64,000 nucleotides of DNA from Erodium maritimum (Eukaryota; Streptophyta; Magnoliopsida; Geraniales; Geraniaceae): the NCBI GenBank assembly GCA_963921825.1, contig OY997588.1, positions 65,368,617-65,432,616 of the forward strand, given 5' to 3'. Below the pieces are notes generated by a model that was not told where the DNA came from, did not search any database, and saw nothing but the letters and a program-made list of their open reading frames with translations. The position numbers and the translations under genes were made by a program. Positions 1 through 12,640 of the stretch are shown here, piece by piece; position 1 is the first letter of the stretch, and each line of letters opens with the position of its first letter.

Positions 1-1765
1 CGTAGGTCGGGAAATAATAACTATTACAATTAAGTGGTTCAACGACCATACTTTAAAAGAATAATTACATGCTAACTATAACGGCTCGCAAGCCGTGAAA
101 AGCAATACACAACTAAAACAAACCCGAGGCTATTATGCGCAACAAGACAACATCACATCACACATCGTGTTATCAAACATCGTGTGATCTTACGGTTTGA
201 ATTGATCGCCAAGTTTCGAAAAGGTTTAATGCTCCGTTTATCGAAACCGTTCAAAAATGAAACTTTTGAACGTTTTTTTTAGTTTGTCAAGACAGTTCCA
301 AACTCGTCATGACTAACGAAACGGTTTAGCCCTAGCGTTCCAACCATCCAAGGTCACAGCTCGGCCTAGCTCCATCCAACAGAGCCTCATTTGGTCACGG
401 GTTCGACTCTTCGAGAGTCCCGCTCTCGTGACCCGAAAAATCAAACTCTTGACCATCACCTCATCAATCTCCCATCATATGCCAGGTGTCTTAGTTAATT
501 AGGATAATGGATTAACATATAATTAGTTAGTTAGTGGATTTAAGGTCCCACTTAGTTACTAACTAACTTAACTAACTTAGTTGGAGTCATCTAGTTAAGA
601 CTCAACTTGATAGTTCCCTTGGGCTTTTTCCCACTTAGGTCGCATATTAGGCCTCATGGGTGGGGCCCACGACTATTCCCATCGAGGTCCTGTGACATTC
701 GTATCATATCCACTTCGGATATGTCCAACTTTATTTGACGATATCGTTCCCTAGACTCTAAGTCTTGTCTCGATTCGTAATATCCTAATCACTCACGACC
801 TATGACCCAAACCCAGTTTTGGTCATGTCCCGTGTCAACTTCTCACTTGGCCATTCTCCATCAGTGTGTTAATGAGTTTTCTCCTTAAGTGTGATCATTA
901 GGTTTATGCATGTCGGTAGATCAAATTAAAATCTCATTTTACTTGATCCTACATAGGTGGAAACTATCGAGACTATAGTATTTCCTAACAGTACATAATG
1001 AATCGACTCTTGTCGATTCTAACATTTCCGTCGTCCATGTCATTATCCTTTCATCTCTAGATGTCCTGATTGAGATAAGGCATAGAGCCGCCATCTTTAT
1101 TGTTCTCAATCATTGTTCCTCGATATGTGAGATGACTGAATATTCGATACCTAGTATCATGTGCATGGACATGTTATTCTTTCAGTCACTCTCGATCTAG
1201 CGGTCGAGAATGAACATCATTCCCATACCGTAGTATGAGGGATCCCTTAGCTGTCTTTCGTGTCACTCATGCAATCAGTCCCTAGCCAATCCTGGCTGTT
1301 ATGGAAGCCCAGTCATGGTGCAACGTTAGGCTTAGGTCAAACTCAGTTATTTACTACATAGTAACCACAAGGACTCCTTAATGTAAGGATACATGACAAG
1401 CTACAACTCTGAATATGTTCATGACTTGATCTATGCCACATATTTAGGTCGGGTCGTCCAATATCATATCCTACATGATATTCATGATCAAACTCTGGAA
1501 TCCCATTCCAACGACCAAATAGAACATAAGCCATATAGAGTCATCTTTCGTACTAGTCGCTTCTAGTGAAGCTTTGTTGACTTAGAACCCATCGAATGTG
1601 ATCCATCTCGATCTATCGTTATACTTCACATGGTGGGCATAGATCAGAACACACATTGATATATTACTCCAACACATAAGTAATATAAAGCCGCTTTATT
1701 TTATTGTTAACGATGATATGTACATTTGGATGTTTACGATCGAACTACGGGCACTAAGACTAACA
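1..1765 (-). mobile_element. Copia LTR, partial (family 1)
   Basis: This is a long terminal repeat of a Copia-type element in minus orientation. Its terminal end, ...GACTAACA, lies at 1765 and reads TGTTAGTC on the minus strand. From about 890 onward it closely matches 11751-12626 and the split LTR at 44329-44693 plus 62931-63445. Its other end lies left of the window. No polypurine tract or Copia body follows 1765, so here it is a solo or truncated LTR. The first 480 bases are not shared visibly with the other copies and are assigned to the LTR only by continuity. Confidence 0.6.
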
Positions 1766-2486
1766 CTATGAAGAAGATGTTGTTGAGGAAATTGCTTTAC
1801 CCCCCTTGACCAAGGGAAAGAAAGTTGTCTCTGTGAGGAGAACTCGTGATGAAGTAGCCAAGAAGTGAGATGTTATCTCCCAGAGATCCATTTTTCCTAA
1901 GAGGGAAATTTCCGAAGATGTCAAGGGTTTGGAGAAGGTCTTCAAGGTTCTCACCAATGCTCATTTACTAAAGACAGTTAGTGAAATTGTCCCCTTCTAT
2001 CCCAAACTTTTAAGGGAGTTTGTTGCAAACCTTGGTCCTTGTTTTAATGAGCCAGAGAATCTATATTTTCATAAAATCACTATGAGAGGAAAACTCACTG
2101 ATGTTAATGAAGATGTCATCAATACATATTTGGGAAGAACTGCAACAATGCCAAGAATCAGTATGTATGTCTTCGATGATGTATCCAAGGAAGTTACTGG
2201 ATCCTTAGAAAAAAAATGACATTCAAAAGGAAAATTAGCATCTTCAAAGTTGGCATCCCTATACTCCATCCTGTTTAGGATTAGACGGGCTAACTGAGCT
2301 CCTTCCACCCATGCCTCAATCATTACTACAGACGTTGTCAGACACATCTCTACTATAGGTACATCTTGTACCTTGAACTTTGGCTCTATTATAATTGAAC
2401 ATCTTTCTCGTTATGCGCAATCAAGTGCTACAAAGTTGTCAATTGGATTTCCTTCTCTTATCACTAGCATGATTCTTCACCAAGAT
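1766..2486 (+). pseudogene. Fragment of a retroelement-associated plant protein (putative plant transposon protein domain)
   Basis: A coding remnant contains the phrase FYPKLLREFVANLG followed by NEDVINTYLGR, which resembles the domain that Pfam calls putative plant transposon protein, usually found in Athila-like or other retroelement-derived genes. The longest open piece is 1929-2219, and further similarity continues to about 2480. There is no initiating gene context or promoter. The fragment is bounded on the left by a Copia LTR end and on the right by a Gypsy LTR start. It is treated as a broken element part. Assignment is from memory of the family's sequence pattern. Confidence 0.45.
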
Positions 2487-5400
2487 TGTAAGAACCACTC
2501 CTGGTGAACACCAGTCAAATCGGCAAAAAACAGGAAAATTTAAAAATTTTGGGCAGACACCTAAATGAACCTAAATTTGACCACGAGGGTCATATCGGAC
2601 TTAAGTTGACCCCGATGTCGACCAAAGTGAGTTCTGGGGGACTCAGGGCAACTTTCTGACCAATTTGGGAAAGGTTGACTTTTTGCTGGAAAAGTCAACC
2701 GAGCGACGTTTTGGTCCGTTCGAGGCTCGTTTTGGATCCAAAAAGCTTAGCCATCGTTACATCGGTCTTAGTTGAGCCGTTTCCTTGTAGCCCGTGAAGT
2801 TTCGTAATTTCTTGGAAAATGGGCCCGTTCGGGGCCCGAGACGGCCGAATTTCGCGAATCTGAGTGAAAAATATCTACAAGATATTTTCCAGAAAAGGTG
2901 GGACCCACTTGCCACATGTCACCCAAGTGGTGGTGTTAGGTATTTTTGAACAAAACAAAGGCAAGACCACATAGTGGTGTTCGGCCATAACAAAAAAAGA
3001 GGGAAAAAAAGATAGGGAAAAAAGGAGAGAGAAAGAAGAGAGAAGAAGGAGAAAATAAAAAGGAAAAAGAGAAGAAAAGGGTTGGAGTTTAGGGTTTTCA
3101 GGACGATCCAACCGACGGATCGTCTCAACGATTGAAGAATCGAGCTCCCGTCATCATTCCCTACGGTGAGAACCTTTTCGATTTTCGTTTTGATATGTTG
3201 AAAGGTTAGGGTTTGGGTTGAAACGAGTAGACTATGGTTGAGTAGAGGTGTGGGATTCGTTGGAGGCGTTGTGGAGCGAAAAATGAGCGGTTTCCGGTGA
3301 CCAGAGGCTCGGGGGAGCTCCGGCCACCGTGGCTGGTGGCTGGCCGGAGCTAGAACCGGCCACCATGGTGGTGAACCGGTCCAAAACCGGTCCAACCACC
3401 CACGGCTAAGGGTGGCCGGGGTGGGGCCTACGTGTCGGGTCTCGGGTTTTTCGTGTTCGGGTGGTTTGGGACGATCCCCAAGTCGTTAATCCACACCCGG
3501 AACGAATTTTGGAATTAAATTGTGAAAGTTGGAAATGACGGGTTTAGAAACTTTAAACGCGAATTAAATTGCTCGGAAGTCGGAAATTGATTCCGTCGAT
3601 TGCATTGGAACCCTTGAATTATTCTAAGATAGTAGAAACGAAAACAGGAATTTTCGGAGCCCCGGAAGGGCGTTTTCCAATCCCGGGCAGATTCGCCGAG
3701 CCGGGTGAATCGGGCCTTTCTGGGCCCGTTATTGACAATGCCGAGTAATTGGGAAGTTTGGGAGTGATCGACATTGTCGGGGTTGCTTTTGGGCGTCAAG
3801 TTTATTAAAATTCAGCTTTGCCTGCAAACTTAAAAAGTGTTTGAATTGTGATCTTATTAGGTCGTGCCGAGGACCGCGGAAAGGGAAAGCTAGGCGAGTG
3901 ATCGTGAGCACGCCGGAGCTTGGTTGTGAAATTTTGTGGAAGCATTACGAGGTAGGGAAAAGTAGCCGGATCTCGGCCCTGACTAGGGAAAGTTAACAGT
4001 AGAAATGCATGTGACAATTGGTGGTGTCGTAGGTTAAGGAAATTTATCGAACAATAGAAATGCAGGCGACACCTAGTGGTGTCGTAGGATACGGGAACGT
4101 ATCGAACAATAGAGATGCATGTGACACTTGGAAGTATCGTAGGATAAGTAAGTTTATCAAACACTAGAAATGAAGGCGACACTTGGTGGTGTCGTATGAT
4201 ACGTGAACATATCGAACAATAGAAAGGCATGTGATACTTAGTAGTGTCGTAGGATGAGTGAACTTATCGAACAAGGGAAATACTGGTGGCATTTGGTTGT
4301 GCCCGGAGGTTGATTGAATTGTTTGTGTTGTGGGTGGCCATGAGTGCCTGTGGGGAGTTGAACCCGTGTTTTACTATATGTGTGTCGTGGGTGGCCATGA
4401 GTGCCGTTGGGGTGTTGAACCCGTGTTTTTCTGTTGGTGCGTCGTGTGTGGCCATGAGTGCCGTTGGGGTGTTGAACCCATGTTTTACTGTTTGTGTGTC
4501 GTGGGTGGCCATGAGTGCCGTTGGGGAGTTGAACCCGTGTTTTACTGTTTGTGTGTCGTGGGTGGCCATGAGTGCCGTTGGGGAGTTGAACCCGTGTTTT
4601 ACTGTTTGTGTGTCGTGGTTGGTCAGGTGTGTCGTTGGGGTGTTGAACCCGTTTTTTACTGTTTGTGTGTCGTGGGTGAACATGAGTGTCGTTGGGGAGT
4701 TGAACCCGTGTTTTACTGTTTGTGTGTCGTGGGTGGTCAGGTGTGTCTTTGGGGTGTTGACCCGTGTATTACTGTTGGTGTGTCGTGGGTGGCCATGTGT
4801 GCCTTTGGGGTGTTGACCCGTGTATTACTATTGGTGTGTCGTGGGTGGCCATGCGTGCCTTTGGGGTGTTTACCCGTGTACTACTGTTGGTGTGTCGTGG
4901 GTGGCCATGTGTGCCTTTGGGGTGTTGACCCGTGTATTTCTGTTGGTGGGTCGTGAGTGGCCATGAGTGCCTTTGGGGTGTTGGTGTTGATTGTGATTGC
5001 CTGAGGTTGGGGGCCCGCCTGACAATAAAAGGGTCCTGTGGTCGCGCGCGTGGGGGTTGGATAGCCTTCCGACTAACCATCGGTAAAGTTGTGCATTCTT
5101 CTGCCTGAGGTTGGGGGCCCGCCTGACAATAAAGGGGTTCTGTGGTCGCGCGCATGGTGGTTGGCTAGCCTTTCAGGTTAACCACCGGTAAAGTTGTGCA
5201 TTCTTTGGCGATGAAGGGCGGCTCCCCTTCTGACCAGCTATCGGAAAAGTATTGCGGCATATATCGCTAACAGATCGACCGCCTGGTCCGACAGAGATCG
5301 GGGAAAGTTGCGTGGGCCAGGCTCGAGCCCAGCCGGTTAGCAACCGGCACTGAGCAGCTGGAGTGCGATCCTTTGTGATCTTGTTTGCCATGTGTGATCC

Positions 5401-5927
5401 TTTGTGATCTTGGGTGTTGCGTGGTTATTATTCGCGTTTTGGGTTGAGGTCGTAACCGTTGTGTTGGGTCTACATTACATGTCCGGGTGTTGAGTTGGTT
5501 GGGGAAAATGACAGTTTTCGTGTGACAGTCGGGTTATTTGAGTCTGGGGATAATAGTCCCCGGTGTTTGTCTGTTGTTGGTGTTTCCGGCATTTTCTGCT
5601 AGTATGTCGTAGTCATTCTGGTATCCGTGGTGGTGAGCGAACGCTCACCCCTAGCTGCTTTTCCTACAATTACTGGTCCCGAGACGGACTAGGGGAACTC
5701 TCGAAGCTTGAAGAGCTGGGAGCGGGAGTCCGGGTTTTTGGGATTTTAGCGACGTACGCTTTGTTTATTTTGTCCACTTGTTTTGGACGTACTTTTAAGT
5801 TGTAAAATATTATCTTGATTAACTAAATGGTGATTTTTAAGCGGTTTACAAAAAGGGGTTTGAAAATTGTTTTATTGTTTCACCGTTCGCGTTCCGGGTT
5901 CGGTTCTACCGAATTTGGGGCGTGACA
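2487..5927 (+). repeat. 5' LTR of Gypsy element A
   Basis: The repeat is 3.4 kb long, starts TGTAAG and ends GTGACA. Its first 400 bases are very similar to the LTR at 8849-11750, and it also matches the reversed solo LTR at 25441-28083. From about 3949 (GAGGTAGGGAAAAG) to the end it is homologous to the reversed LTRs of Gypsy element E, while the first 1.5 kb is not. It carries an internal minisatellite. Confidence 0.85.
4328..4985 (+). repeat. LTR-internal minisatellite, about 57-bp unit, about 12 copies
   Basis: A tandem array has the core GGTGGCCATGAGTGCC and a spacing near 57 bp. Later copies are more diverged. Because copies keep the reading frame, the array produces long open frames that are repeat artefacts. 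The same core appears in every full LTR of this Gypsy group in the window, with different copy numbers. Confidence 0.9.
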
Positions 5928-5930
5928 GTT

Positions 5931-5942
5931 TGGTATCAGAGC
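5931..5942 (+). other. Primer binding site, tRNA-Met type (Gypsy A)
   Basis: TGGTATCAGAGC starts three bases after the end of the 5' LTR. This is the usual initiator-tRNA primer site of plant LTR retrotransposons and fixes the element as plus-strand. Confidence 0.9.
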
Positions 5943-6294
5943 TCGAGGTTTCACACCTCGGACTGTACGTCAATTAGGTGGGGAGAGTCGAGTCATTAAA
6001 AGTCTCGTTGTGCATGGGTTGCGCAAGTCGGAAACCGTGTGTAGACCCGTAGTGACATGAGTCCTGTTTGTGGTTGTGTGTATGTGCAGTACTGTTATTA
6101 CTGCCATACTGATTGTGTGTTGTTGCGTGAAACGTTTTTAAGCTGTCGCGACTCGACTCAGGAGCGCTCCTGTAGTTGAACGTGACGGTGCTGATATGAA
6201 GTGGGTACAATGTAGTTCGGGGACGCCTGGACCGGGTTGTAACTACGTGATATCAAAAATGAGATTTTATGATGAAAGGGAGAAAAGTTTTAAA

Positions 6295-6485
6295 ACTGGT
6301 TGGCCCTGTGGGCGTGTGTTTAATTTCGTTGGCCCGGTGGGCGTGTTTTGAAATTTTGTTGGCCCGGTGGGCGTGTTTTGAAATTGGTTGGCCCGGTGGG
6401 CGTGTTTTGAAATTGGTTGGCCCGGTGGCCGTGTTTTGAAATTTTGTTGGCCCGGTGGGCGTGTTTTGATTTTGGGTTGGGCTTG
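6295..6485 (+). repeat. Leader tandem repeat, about 30-bp unit, 6 copies
   Basis: Six copies of a unit with the core TTGGCCCGGTGGGCGTG lie in the leader between primer site and coding remnants. A diverged counterpart (CGCCCACCGGGCCAACC on the plus strand) occurs in the leader of Gypsy element E near 54260-54395. Confidence 0.85.
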
Positions 6486-6854
6486 TCGGCTTGTGATTGA
6501 GGTTGGGTGACTTGAATTTGTCTGTGAGTCGTTGTGCGTGAGTTGTTAATTGGTGATCGAGCGTGTGTGACGCTTAAGACTGTTTTTGGGGTTAAAAAGG
6601 GGTAAAAATCGAGTCTGAAACGAATTTAGGTTTAGGGTTCCTGTCTTGTTCCACCGTCTTGATTGTGCAGTTTGATTGTTGGTTTTGCATGGCTGTGTTA
6701 ATGATTGTGTTGGTTGTAGAGGTCGTAAGTTCGGTGTTAAAGGGTGAGGTCTTGGGTTCGAGACTCATCAATAATCTACGGTAGTGATACAACGCCTGGG
6801 TTTGAGAGTCTCACTGCGGAGAGGGGTTTGGTTTGATGCGCTGCGGCGCCATAT

Positions 6855-7030
6855 GAACTGGGTTTTCCCTATGAGAACGGGTGTTCGAGGTTTCCCTCAC
6901 GTGAACAGGTGGTTTGAGGTTTCCTTCACGTGAGTGGGTCATTCGAGGTTTCCCTCGCGTGGACGGGTGGTTTGAGGTTTCCTTCACGTCAGTGGGTTAT
7001 TTGAGGTTTCCCTACGTGATCGGGTAATTA
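6855..7030 (+). repeat. Second leader tandem repeat, about 31-bp unit, 5-6 copies
   Basis: Imperfect copies carry the core TCGAGGTTTCCCTCACGTG or TTGAGGTTTCCTTCACGTG. It lies downstream of the first leader repeat in Gypsy A. Its function is unknown. Confidence 0.75.
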
Positions 7031-7418
7031 GGGTATTGAGGTTGTGAGCAATAGTGGCTTGCGGAGTTGAGAACATGATCCCCATTCGAGGTTTCCCTTA
7101 CGTGAGCGAGAATTTGAGGTATTAATAGCTTGAGCAGTGTGACGTTTTGGTATCAGGTTTGAAGGTAGTGGTTTGCCCTGGTTAGATTGGTAAGTCGTTA
7201 GTGCTTTACTAGTATGCCATAATCGAACGGGTGTCCGTGGAGGTGAGCAGAACGCTCATCCCCTTTACTACTTTTCCCACAGGGGACGAGTAGCGAATAC
7301 TGGTTTGCTTGCGGAAAGTTATAAGTAAATGCATAGAGGATCGTGTGAGGGTTGTGCTATACCTTATCGGTGTGACTATTGGAGTGGTTGTTCGGTCTCT
7401 GATTTGGGCGTCTTTTTT

Positions 7419-8798
7419 TATATTATTGGATACCGGGGCGTCATACTCGTTCGCTTCATCGAGTTGTGCTGAGATGTTGGGGCTGAGTTGAGAGCCGTTG
7501 AGTCCACCCCTGCGTCTGGACACGCCGGTTGGGGGTGATGTGGTGTTGACTTGGGTCTGTCGTGCCTGCGAAATTAGAGAAGCGAACTGATACAGGAGGT
7601 TCGAGAGAGGGCTCAAGAGCCCTGATGCTGGATCGAGTCCTCACCCCGAGGATTCGTGTATGTCGGAGTTGGCGGGCACGACGGTGGTAGTGGAGTGAGG
7701 TCTTAGAGAGACTGCAAGGGTCTGTGAGATTCGGTAGTGACTGAGCTTGTTCGTGTATTCGTAGGGAGGATACTTACGAAATGACAACCTTTGACGTGAT
7801 CTTGCGAATGGATTGGCTGGCGAAGTATCGAGCCAATATCGACTATTACGGGCGACGAGTTACGGTATCGTGAAGGTTTGTTCATACCGTGTAACGGTGG
7901 AGGCAACGAGCTGCGAGAGTCGCATTATACGCGTCTGACAGTGCACGTGGGTAGCACTAAGAGGAGCGCGACATCAGGTGGCAGGTCTAGTGGAGCGGGA
8001 TGCCGAGAGCGGTTGCGAAGTTAGTATCGCGGTGCCTCACTTGTCAGCAGGTGAGAGCCGAACATCAGCGTCCCGCTGGGTTATTGCAGCCACTGTCGGT
8101 TGCACGGGGGAAATGGGGGCACGTCACGATGGATTCGTGAGCGGTTAGCCGAGTTCGCCTACAACAACAACTTTCAGGCCAATATCGAGATGGCACCGTT
8201 CGAAGCGTTGTATGGTAGGCCGTGTCGGTCGCCCGTGTGCGGGGCGGAAGTGAGGAATGAGGGTTTACTGGGTCTAGAACTGGTCCGAGAGACAGCTGAG
8301 TCGGTCGTGCCGAAGCGTGAGCGGTTGAAGACCGCGTAGAGTCGGCAGGAGCTATGCTGTCAGACGGCGCCGACCTCTCGAGTCAGCAGTCGGTGACCAT
8401 GTATCCCTGGAGGTGAGTCCAAAAGGTGGACTGGTGCGTTTCAACCGCGGCGGAGGCAGGTTAGCCCCGTAGTGTATCGGGCCTTTCGAGGTCTTGAGCA
8501 GAGTGGGAGCAGTTGCATACCGACATGCACTGCCACCGCAGCTTGGGAATATCCACGTTTCCCAGTTGCGGAAGTATATGCGGACCCCTCGCACGTCATT
8601 GAGTGGGAAGATGTCGAGGTAACGGGTGATGTCTCGTATGAGGAGAAACCGGCTTGGGAAATGGATCCACGGGAGCTGGTCCTGTGCGGAAAGGTTATCC
8701 GCTTAGAATGGGTGCAGTGGCGGCACCACGAGGCTGAGTCGACTCGTGATTGCAAGGACGAGGTTCGCGTAAAGTACCCCGACCTGTTCGACTCCTGA
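7419..8798 (+). pseudogene. pol remnants of Gypsy A: protease, late integrase, chromodomain-like tail
   Basis: Recognisable pieces in order are a retroviral-type aspartic protease segment (LDTGAS near 7424-7445, and a later FDVIL..MDWLAKY piece near 7790-7830), then a late integrase segment (EFAYNNNFQANIEMAPFEALYGRP near 8150-8220). The last is a C-terminal tail, VKYPDLFDS, ending near 8798, preceded by the chromodomain-like ADPSHVIEWEDVEV stretch. Reverse transcriptase and RNase H were not found. The order and the motifs point to the Tekay-type chromovirus lineage. The gene is a fossil with many breaks. Confidence 0.75.
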
Positions 8799-8830
8799 GG
8801 TACGTCTGTTTTAAATTTCGCGGACGAAAT

Positions 8831-8848
8831 TCCTATAAGGGGGTAGAT
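8831..8848 (+). other. Polypurine tract of Gypsy A
   Basis: A purine-rich AAGGGGGTAGAT run sits directly before the 3' LTR start. This is the plus-strand primer position expected for an LTR retrotransposon. The same motif, reversed, lies next to the 3' LTR of Gypsy E at 52154. Confidence 0.8.
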
Positions 8849-11750
8849 TGTAAGAACCGCTCCCGGTCAACGGTAGTCAAATCGGCGAAAAACAGGAAAA
8901 TTTAAAAATTTTGGGCAGACACCTAAATGAACCTAAATTTGACCACGAGGGCCATATCGGACTTAAGTTGACCCCGATGTCGACCAAAGTGAGTTCTGGG
9001 AGACTCAGGGCAACTTTCTGACCAATTTGGGAAATGTTGACTTTTTGCTGGAAAAGTCGACCGAGCGACGTTTTGGTCCGTTCGAGGCTCGTTTTGGATC
9101 CAAAAAGCTTAGCCGTCGTTACAGCGGTCTTAGTTGAGCCGTTTCCTTGTAGCCCGTGAAGTTTCGTAATTTCTTGGAAAATGGGCCCGTTCGGGGCCCG
9201 AGACGGCCGAATTTCGCGAATCTGACTGAATAATATCTAGAAGATATTTTCCAAAAAGGGTGGGACCCACTTGCCACATGTCACTCAAGTGGTGGTGTTA
9301 GGTATTTTTGAACAAAACTAAAGTAAGTGAAAGATGAGGTTAGTTTTGTAATTATGGAAAGTTGTGTGGTTTTGAAATAAAACAAAATGAAGACTAAATG
9401 TTAGTCTCGGCCATGCCTTCAAAAATAGAAAAAAAAATAGACTTTTAGAGAGAGAAGGAGAGAAAAAAGAGAAGGAAGGTTGGAGTTTGGTGATTTTTCT
9501 CGTCGATCAAGCCGGTGGATCGTCTCAACGATCAAGGAATCGAGTTCACACCGTCATTCCCTACGGTGAGCACCTAACCCATTTTCGTTTTGTTAAGTTT
9601 GAATTTTAGGGTTTGAGTTAAACGGTTTAATTAAGGTTGGGTTTTGATTAAGATGAGTTTAAAGATGAATGGTTGAGGTTTGGGGTTCGTTAGGAACGTT
9701 TTGGGGCGAAAAGGAAAATTTCCCATTATGGCCGTGTGGGGCCCACGTGTTAGGGTCTCGGGTTTTCGTGTTCGGGTGGTTTAGGACGACCCCAAGTCGT
9801 TAATCCACACCCGGAACGAGTTTTGGAATTAAATTGTGAAAGTTGGAATTTCAGGTTTAGAAACTTTAAACGCGAATTAAATCGCTCGGAAGTCGGAAAT
9901 TGATTCCGTCGATTGCATTGGAACCCTTGAATTATTCTAAGACCGTAGAAACGAAAATGGGAATTTTCGGAGCCCCGGAAGGACGTTTTCAAAACCCGGG
10001 CAGATTCGCCATGTCGGGCGAATCGGGCTTTTCCGGGTCAATTATCGACAATGTCGAGTAATTGGGAAGTTTGGGAGTGATCGACATTGTCGGGGTTACT
10101 TTTGGGCGTCAAGTTTATTAAAATTCAGTTTATGCCTGCAAGCTTAAAAGCGTTTAAAATTGTGTTCTTATTAGATCGTGCCACCGACAGAGGAAAGGGA
10201 AAGCTAGGCGAGTGATCGAGATCACGCCGGAGCTTGCTTGTGAGCTTTTGGAGAAAGCATACGAGGTAGGGAAAAGTAGCCGGATCTCGGCCCTGATTAG
10301 GGAAAGTTAATAGTAGAAATGCATGTGACACTTGGGTGTCGTGGGTTAAGTAGGTTTATCGAATATTAGAAAGGCAGGCGACACCGGGTGGTGTCGTATG
10401 ATACGGGAACGTATCGAACAATAGAAATGCATGTGACACTTAGTAGTCTCGTAGGAGCAGTGAACTTATCGATATTAGAATTACTGGAGGCATTTGGTTA
10501 TGCCCGGATGTTGATTGTTTAATTTGTGTCTTGGGTGGCCATGAGAGCCCGTACTTTACTGTTTGTGTCTTGGGTGGCCATGAGAGCCCGTACTTACTGT
10601 TGGTGTGTCTTGGGTGGCCATGAGTGCCCGTGGGGTTGTTGAGCCTGTGTTTTTACTGTTGGTGTGTCTTGGGTGGCCATGAGTGTCCGTGGGGTTGTTG
10701 AGCCTGTGTTTTACCGTTGGTGTCTTGGGTGGCCATGAGTGCCCGTGGGGTTGTTGAGCCTGTGTTTTACCGTTGGTGTCTTGGGTGGCCATGAGTGCCC
10801 GTGGGGTTGTTGAGCCCGTGTTTTACCGCTGGTGTCTTGGGTGGCCATGAGTGCCTGTGGAGTGTTAAGCCGGTGTTGTTGCTGTTTGTTGAACTTTGTT
10901 TGTGATTGTGATTGTGGTTACCTGAGGTTGGGGGCCCGCTTCATAATAACGGGGGTCCTGTGATCGCACGCGTCTACATGTTCAGACGGGGTAGGGGCCC
11001 GCCCGTGAGGAAAGGGGTCCTGGCCGCGCATGCGTGGGGGTGACATGTCGACAGCCTGATCCGACTTTGTGTCGGGAAAAGTGCGACAGGTCGACCGCCT
11101 GGCCTGACAGGGATCGGCAAAGTGGCGACAGGTCGACCGTCTGGCCTGACAGGGATCGGTAAAGGGCGAGGGGGTTACTGAGCAGCCGAAGTGCGATCCT
11201 TTGTGATCTTGTTTGGTGTGCGATCCTTTGTAATCTTGGGTGTTGCGTGGTGGTCTTTCGAGTCTTTGGAGGAAGACGTGATCGTTGTGTCGGGTCTACA
11301 TTACGTGTCCGAGTGTTGAGTCGGTTGAGGAAAGTAACGGTTTGTGTGTCAGTCGGGTTACTTGAGTTTGGGGATAGTAGTCCCCGGTGTTGGGTTTGGC
11401 GTTGGTGTTATCGGCATTTTCATCTAAGTATGCCGTAGTCAGTCTGTTATCCGTGGTGGTGAGCGAACGCTCACCCCTAGCTGCTTTTCCTACAGGTACT
11501 GGTCACGGGATGGACTAGGTGAGCTTCCGAAGCTTGAAGAGCTAGGAGCGGGAGTCCGAGTTTACTTTTGAGTCTAGAGACGTACACTTGTATTTTGTCC
11601 GCTTGTTGGGACGTACTTTTGAGTTGTAAATTATGATTTTGTTTAAGTAAATGGTGGTTTTAAAATGATTTATTTAAAATGTCTGAAAGTGTTTTATTGT
11701 TTTAAGCGTTCGCGTTCCGGATTCGGTTCTACTGAATTTGGGGCGTGACA
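8849..11750 (+). repeat. 3' LTR of Gypsy element A
   Basis: The repeat is 2.9 kb long, with the same termini as the copy at 2487. The central part differs from the 5' LTR by blocks of length change, including a shorter minisatellite. It abuts the interior of a Copia LTR at 11751. Confidence 0.85.
10525..10860 (+). repeat. LTR-internal minisatellite, about 7 copies
   Basis: This is the counterpart of the array at 4328-4985. The core is GGTGGCCATGAGTGCCCGT, with unit length from about 40 to 59 bp. Copy number and unit type differ from the 5' LTR of the same element. Confidence 0.85.
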
Positions 11751-12626
11751 GTGACCCTTAGGTTTATGCATGTCGATAGATCAACATAAAATCCCATTGT
11801 ACTTGATCCTATATAAGTAGCAACTAACGAGACTTTGGTATTGCTTGACACTGCATAACAAATCGACCCTGACGATTCTAACCTTTCTGTCGTCTATGTC
11901 CCTACCCTTTTATCATCGATATCCTAAATTGAGATAAGGCATATAGTCGTCATCCTTATTATTCTCAATCACTGTTCCTTGATATGTGAGATGACTGAAT
12001 ATATGATACCCAGTATCATGTGCATGGCCATCTTATTCTTTCATATACCCTCTATCAAGCGGCCGAGAACCGATATCTTTCTCATACCTCAGTATGAGGG
12101 ATAAATCCCTTAGCCGTCTTTCGTGTCACTCATGCAGTACGTCCCAACCTAATCATGGCCGTTATGGAAACCCCATCACAAGCAACGTTGGGATCAGGTC
12201 AAACTCAATTGTTTACTACATGGTAATCACAAAGACTCCCTGGTCTAAGGATACATGACAAGCAACGACAATGAATATGTTCATGACTTAATCTATGGCA
12301 CATATTCATGTTGGATCGAACAATTTCATGTCCCACATGATATATATGATCAGACTCCGGAATCTCATTCCAATGACTAACAAAACGTAATCCATAAAGA
12401 GCGATCTTTCATACTAGTCGCTTCTAGTGAAGCTTTGTCGACTAGGGACCCATCGGGTGTGATCTATCTCGATCTATGGTTCTATTCGCATGGTGGGCAT
12501 AGATCAGCTAGCATATCGATATACTACTCCAACACATGAGTAATACATAAAGTCGCTTTACTTTTATTGCTAAGAATGATATACATTTGGATGTTTATGA
12601 TTGAACTGTGGGCACTAAGACTAACA
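11751..12626 (-). repeat. 3' LTR part of Copia B
   Basis: The LTR terminus TAACA is at 12626, followed by ATCTCCCACTT, the reversed polypurine tract AAGTGGGAGAT. The sequence closely matches the other family-1 LTRs. Its distal part is absent at the junction with the Gypsy A 3' LTR. Confidence 0.8.
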
Positions 12627-12640
12627 ATCTCCCACTTTCC

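Larger units (their letters stand above)
2487..11750 (+). mobile_element. Gypsy element A, Tekay-like chromovirus, broken
   Basis: A plus-strand LTR retrotransposon has LTRs at 2487-5927 and 8849-11750. Both start TGTAAGAACC and end GGGGCGTGACA. A tRNA-Met-type primer site follows the first LTR and a polypurine tract precedes the second. The 2.9-kb interior keeps only remnants of protease, late integrase and a chromodomain-like tail, so it is far from complete and has many breaks. The sequence left of 2487 (AAGAT) and right of 11750 (GTGAC) is not a target duplication, so the two ends probably derive from different insertions. Confidence 0.85.

Noticed and set aside
380-440. tRNA-like GGTTCGACTC box
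   Set aside because: No A box or cloverleaf can be folded around it. It sits in LTR sequence.
4286-4956. Two overlapping open frames of 176 and 208 codons encoding repeated Cys/Trp/Gly-rich units
   Set aside because: They fall entirely in the LTR minisatellite. Open frames arise because the 57-bp unit is a multiple of three.
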